A stretch of DNA of 15,887 nt, from the NCBI GenBank assembly GCA_002440885.1, contig DJVY01000048.1:1-15887 (forward strand). Reading direction: 5' to 3'. This document shows positions 13,317 through 15,887 of the stretch, piece after piece. A program made the translations under genes and the position numbers. The notes under the pieces were generated by a model. It was not told the DNA's origin and did no database searches. It was given only the letters and a program-made list of their open reading frames with translations. This DNA comes from Bacteroidales bacterium UBA6244. GTDB taxonomy: Bacteria > Bacteroidota > Bacteroidia > Bacteroidales > F082. Position 1 is the stretch's first letter, and every line of letters begins with the position of its first letter.

Positions 13317-15887
13317 TTAACTTTCCAAAATTGGTTTAAGAATCTCGGGACTGCGAACGGCAAACAGTTTTATGCGGTTGCGAACCTCGCTATCGGGGTG
13401 GCTCCAGGTTTGGTGCAACTGCTCTATTACTTTTTCTCTTTCGGTATCGCTTAGTTTTTCAAACTCCCTGCCTTGCATTACTTTTTCTATGTCACGCTCT
13501 ACAAATGGAAGTACATCTATTTCACGTTCTTGCATGTGGTCGGGGAAGTAGAGGTTATAAATAATTGAATCAGATATGTTTTGAAACAAATGAAAGTCAA
13601 TGTTTGAGTCTACACAAAAAATAATTATTGAACACAGCTTATTTAGTTCATAAGATTCAATCAGTTTCTCAACAAATGGAATTTTTAAGAGATGAAAAAT
13701 TTTTGTCTCAATAAATGTATCACCAAGTCTAGGAGCGGCAAAGGTTCTTATATAGTAATTTGAAAATTTTGATAAGATTAAAGGTAAAATCCTCTTCAGA
13801 TTATCTACAGAATTTGTAGAATATTTCTTAAACTGTAGCGAAAAGAAATTATTAGATGCATAAGTGTCATAATCAAAAAAAGCCTTGATAGGATTTCCTG
13901 TTCTTGTAACATATATTTTAGGGTATTTAAAGATTTTTTCATCTCTTAGTGATGCATAAAATCCTTTAGAATTGTCAATTAACTCTTTTCTATAGTCAAC
14001 AAACCAGCCTGAAGTTTCTGATTTATAGTTTGATATTTTATCCCCAGCTCGACCACCATAATATAATGGCTTGAAATTTCCTTCACCAACTTTGTTATGA
14101 AATAAAATTTCTCTAGAATTACCCGTGTGAATTCCTTCATGGCATTGAAGAATACTATCTAGAGTAGGTAATCTCCTTAAATGTGAATATTGTATAATCT
14201 CAACATTTTCAATCTTTAAATTAAATGAATATTCATGTTCAGGATAAATAAAATCTTCCTTTTTCAGGGAGTACTGCTTTGTAATTTGTTTTTTATTCGA
14301 AAAGTCATATAAGTACTTGCTTATTCGACATTTTTCGCTCTCTACTGCTTGATTAATAAGCAAAACACAAACATCATGCTCAACATAAACAAAAGGTTTA
14401 AATTCCTCTGGTATACCTGTATTCAAATACCAAGAAATTTCATATAGACAATCTTTAATCCATTTTCTTGTTTTAGCAAAGTCCTTTATTAAAATTGAAT
14501 CTGGTAAAACATAACTTATGATTCCAGAACTATGATACATTGCCTCTCCAATAAAATATGCAAAAGAATTTGGAGTTGAAGAATCGATTTTCGAGTATAT
14601 ATCTTTAAATAAATCCTTTTCCTGCTTTGAAAGTGTTGCGCCCCATGGTGGATTTCCAATCATAATATCAAACCCATCAACAATGTCAAACATCCATTCA
14701 GGGTCAAAAAACGGTGATGAAGCGTTTTGGTCATAAGGATCCCATTTAGCTAATTTTTGAGCGTTATCACTTTTCCAACCGCTTTTCTCCAATTCTGACG
14801 CAATGGCATTTCGTAATTCTTCATCGCGTTGGCGGTATTTTAGTTTGGTTTCTTTGGTACGGGCGCTAAACAGCTTATGCCTTACTTTTTTAAGTTCTGT
14901 TTCTAATTCCTTAACTTCTTTGGTATCGTACAAACTAAGCTGTGCATCAGGTTTATCAATTCCTATTAACGTGTTGGCGGTTACAAATTTGGTCTCAAGG
15001 TTCGGCAATGGACGTATGCCAAAATTTTCATCAGCTTTAGCATTACTTTTCTGGTCAACCACCAATGAAATAAAGAAACGTAATTTTGATATTTGCGTGG
15101 CAATAGGTTGTATGTCCACCCCATAAATGCAATTCTCAATCAGGTATAGTTTACGGGCATAATCGGGGTCATTTACCCGTTGGTCAAACGCATTGTTTAT
15201 CTCTTTCAGTTTTTCTTCTCGTTCGGCCTTGTCGTCAATGGTTTTAAACACTTCGCTGGTTTCTTCCTGCACTTTTTGTATTTGCACCTCTTTCCAAATG
15301 AGGTTCTCAGGGTCGAGCTTTTGCAGCATGTGCACCATTTTTTGAAGCACACCCATAGGGAAAGCTCCCGAACCGCAAGCAGGGTCGAGTATTTTACAAC
15401 GGTCGAGGGCTGAAACTATATCTCGGGTAAGTTTTTGATTCTCGGTAAATGGGTTTTTTGCATCGAACGAAGCCAGTTGGTGCAACTTTTCGTCCACCTG
15501 TTTTTCGTCCATTTGCCAATCGGTAACTGCATTTTTCAGGTAAGCAATCAGGCTTTCATCAACCATGTAGTTAACAATCTCACGAGGAGTATAGAAAGAG
15601 CCTGTTTGTTTACGAGCCGTTGTTTTGGTTTCGGGGTTGTAACTTGCCAACAGGTTTTCAAATACTTTACCCAACAATTCGGGGTCGAGTGCAACGTCTT
15701 CTTCAATCGGGGTATTTTCAGTAATGGTAAACTTGTACGATTTCAGCATGTTTATCAATCCCTTAACTGCAGCTTTCTTTGTTGTGTTGTTATTTACGCC
15801 ATATTCGTTACTCAAATCCACCACTTCGGGTGTGCCAAAAAACAAATAGTCGGGAACAATTAATTGTTCACCTTTTGTCATTTGGTC
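13317..15887 (-). CDS. Eco57I-type N6-adenine DNA methyltransferase, 5'-truncated by the window
   Basis: At least 856 aa are visible, and the frame stays open to the window edge. The ATG at 15881 has no visible ribosome site and is probably internal, since relatives run to about 1000-1300 aa. (Numbering starts at that ATG.) The enzyme transfers methyl from S-adenosylmethionine to adenine N6. Motif X-like TGSFYTPREIV (93-103), motif I LDPACGSGAF (165-174), CIYGVDIQPIATQISKLRF (251-269) and motif IV IGNPPW (408-413) are all present. Residues from about 414 to 774 likely form target-recognition regions and are encoded by very AT-rich DNA. The C-terminal tail (about 775-854) is charged. Any N-terminal nuclease or specificity extension, as in type IIG or PglX-like proteins, would lie outside. 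The ATPase pseudogene follows 3 nt downstream. Confidence 0.9.
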   Translation of the reverse strand, partial: DQMTKGEQLIVPDYLFFGTPEVVDLSNEYGVNNNTTKKAAVKGLINMLKSYKFTITENTPIEEDVALDPELLGKVFENLLASYNPETKTTARKQTGSFYTPREIVNYMVDESLIAYLKNAVTDWQMDEKQVDEKLHQLASFDAKNPFTENQKLTRDIVSALDRCKILDPACGSGAFPMGVLQKMVHMLQKLDPENLIWKEVQIQKVQEETSEVFKTIDDKAEREEKLKEINNAFDQRVNDPDYARKLYLIENCIYGVDIQPIATQISKLRFFISLVVDQKSNAKADENFGIRPLPNLETKFVTANTLIGIDKPDAQLSLYDTKEVKELETELKKVRHKLFSARTKETKLKYRQRDEELRNAIASELEKSGWKSDNAQKLAKWDPYDQNASSPFFDPEWMFDIVDGFDIMIGNPPWGATLSKQEKDLFKDIYSKIDSSTPNSFAYFIGEAMYHSSGIISYVLPDSILIKDFAKTRKWIKDCLYEISWYLNTGIPEEFKPFVYVEHDVCVLLINQAVESEKCRISKYLYDFSNKKQITKQYSLKKEDFIYPEHEYSFNLKIENVEIIQYSHLRRLPTLDSILQCHEGIHTGNSREILFHNKVGEGNFKPLYYGGRAGDKISNYKSETSGWFVDYRKELIDNSKGFYASLRDEKIFKYPKIYVTRTGNPIKAFFDYDTYASNNFFSLQFKKYSTNSVDNLKRILPLILSKFSNYYIRTFAAPRLGDTFIETKIFHLLKIPFVEKLIESYELNKLCSIIIFCVDSNIDFHLFQNISDSIIYNLYFPDHMQEREIDVLPFVERDIEKVMQGREFEKLSDTEREKVIEQLHQTWSHPDSEVRNRIKLFAVRSPEILKPILES

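Noticed and set aside
15879..15881. ATG at 15881 as the true start of the methyltransferase
   Set aside because: The frame is open to the window edge, no ribosome site precedes it, and the family normally has several hundred more N-terminal residues.

Overview
The window looks like a chromosomal segment of a member of the Bacteroidota, probably Bacteroidales-like. Four things point there. A secreted protease ends in a type A sorting domain of the type IX secretion system. The gene order ftsX - DUF3098 - uppP - truB is a Bacteroidota arrangement. A family S46 dipeptidyl-peptidase and a stand-alone SprT-like protein are present. Upstream regions carry TAnnTTTG -7 boxes in place of sigma70 promoters. 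Every convincing gene lies on the minus strand, so transcription runs from high to low coordinates.

Region A (15887-11585) is an accessory defence module. It holds a 5'-truncated Eco57I-type N6-adenine DNA methyltransferase, whose specificity-region DNA is strikingly AT-rich. Three bases downstream lies an ABC/RecF-like ATPase gene, broken by a one-base frameshift just after its Walker A motif. Region B (11584-11141) is a gene-free junction packed with inverted repeats. It separates the defence module from the housekeeping block.

Region C (11140-4861) is an envelope and housekeeping series: ftsX, a DUF3098 membrane protein, uppP (undecaprenyl-PP recycling), truB (overlapping uppP by one base), a 56-aa lipoprotein, a SprT-like zinc-metalloprotease-like protein and a subtilisin-like T9SS cargo protease. 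Spacing is tight (1-overlap to 45 nt), apart from about 100 nt between ftsX and DUF3098. Region D (4860-1348) is manC (GDP-mannose synthesis), then an S46 dipeptidyl-peptidase 16 nt downstream, closed by a strong intrinsic terminator. The S46 enzyme has a DPP7-like glycine at its specificity position.

Region E (1347-1) has a degenerate palindromic repeat element, then a LytTR response regulator with its own promoter and a 3' hairpin. At the left edge are three 9-bp direct repeats at an exact 21-bp period, which resembles LytTR operator geometry. The repeats may control a gene beyond the window.

The most noteworthy observations are the frameshifted ATPase beside the methyltransferase and its possible C-terminal HEPN-like RX6H motif, the AT-rich specificity block in the methyltransferase gene, the inverted-repeat junction, and the 21-bp tandem repeats next to a LytTR regulator gene.
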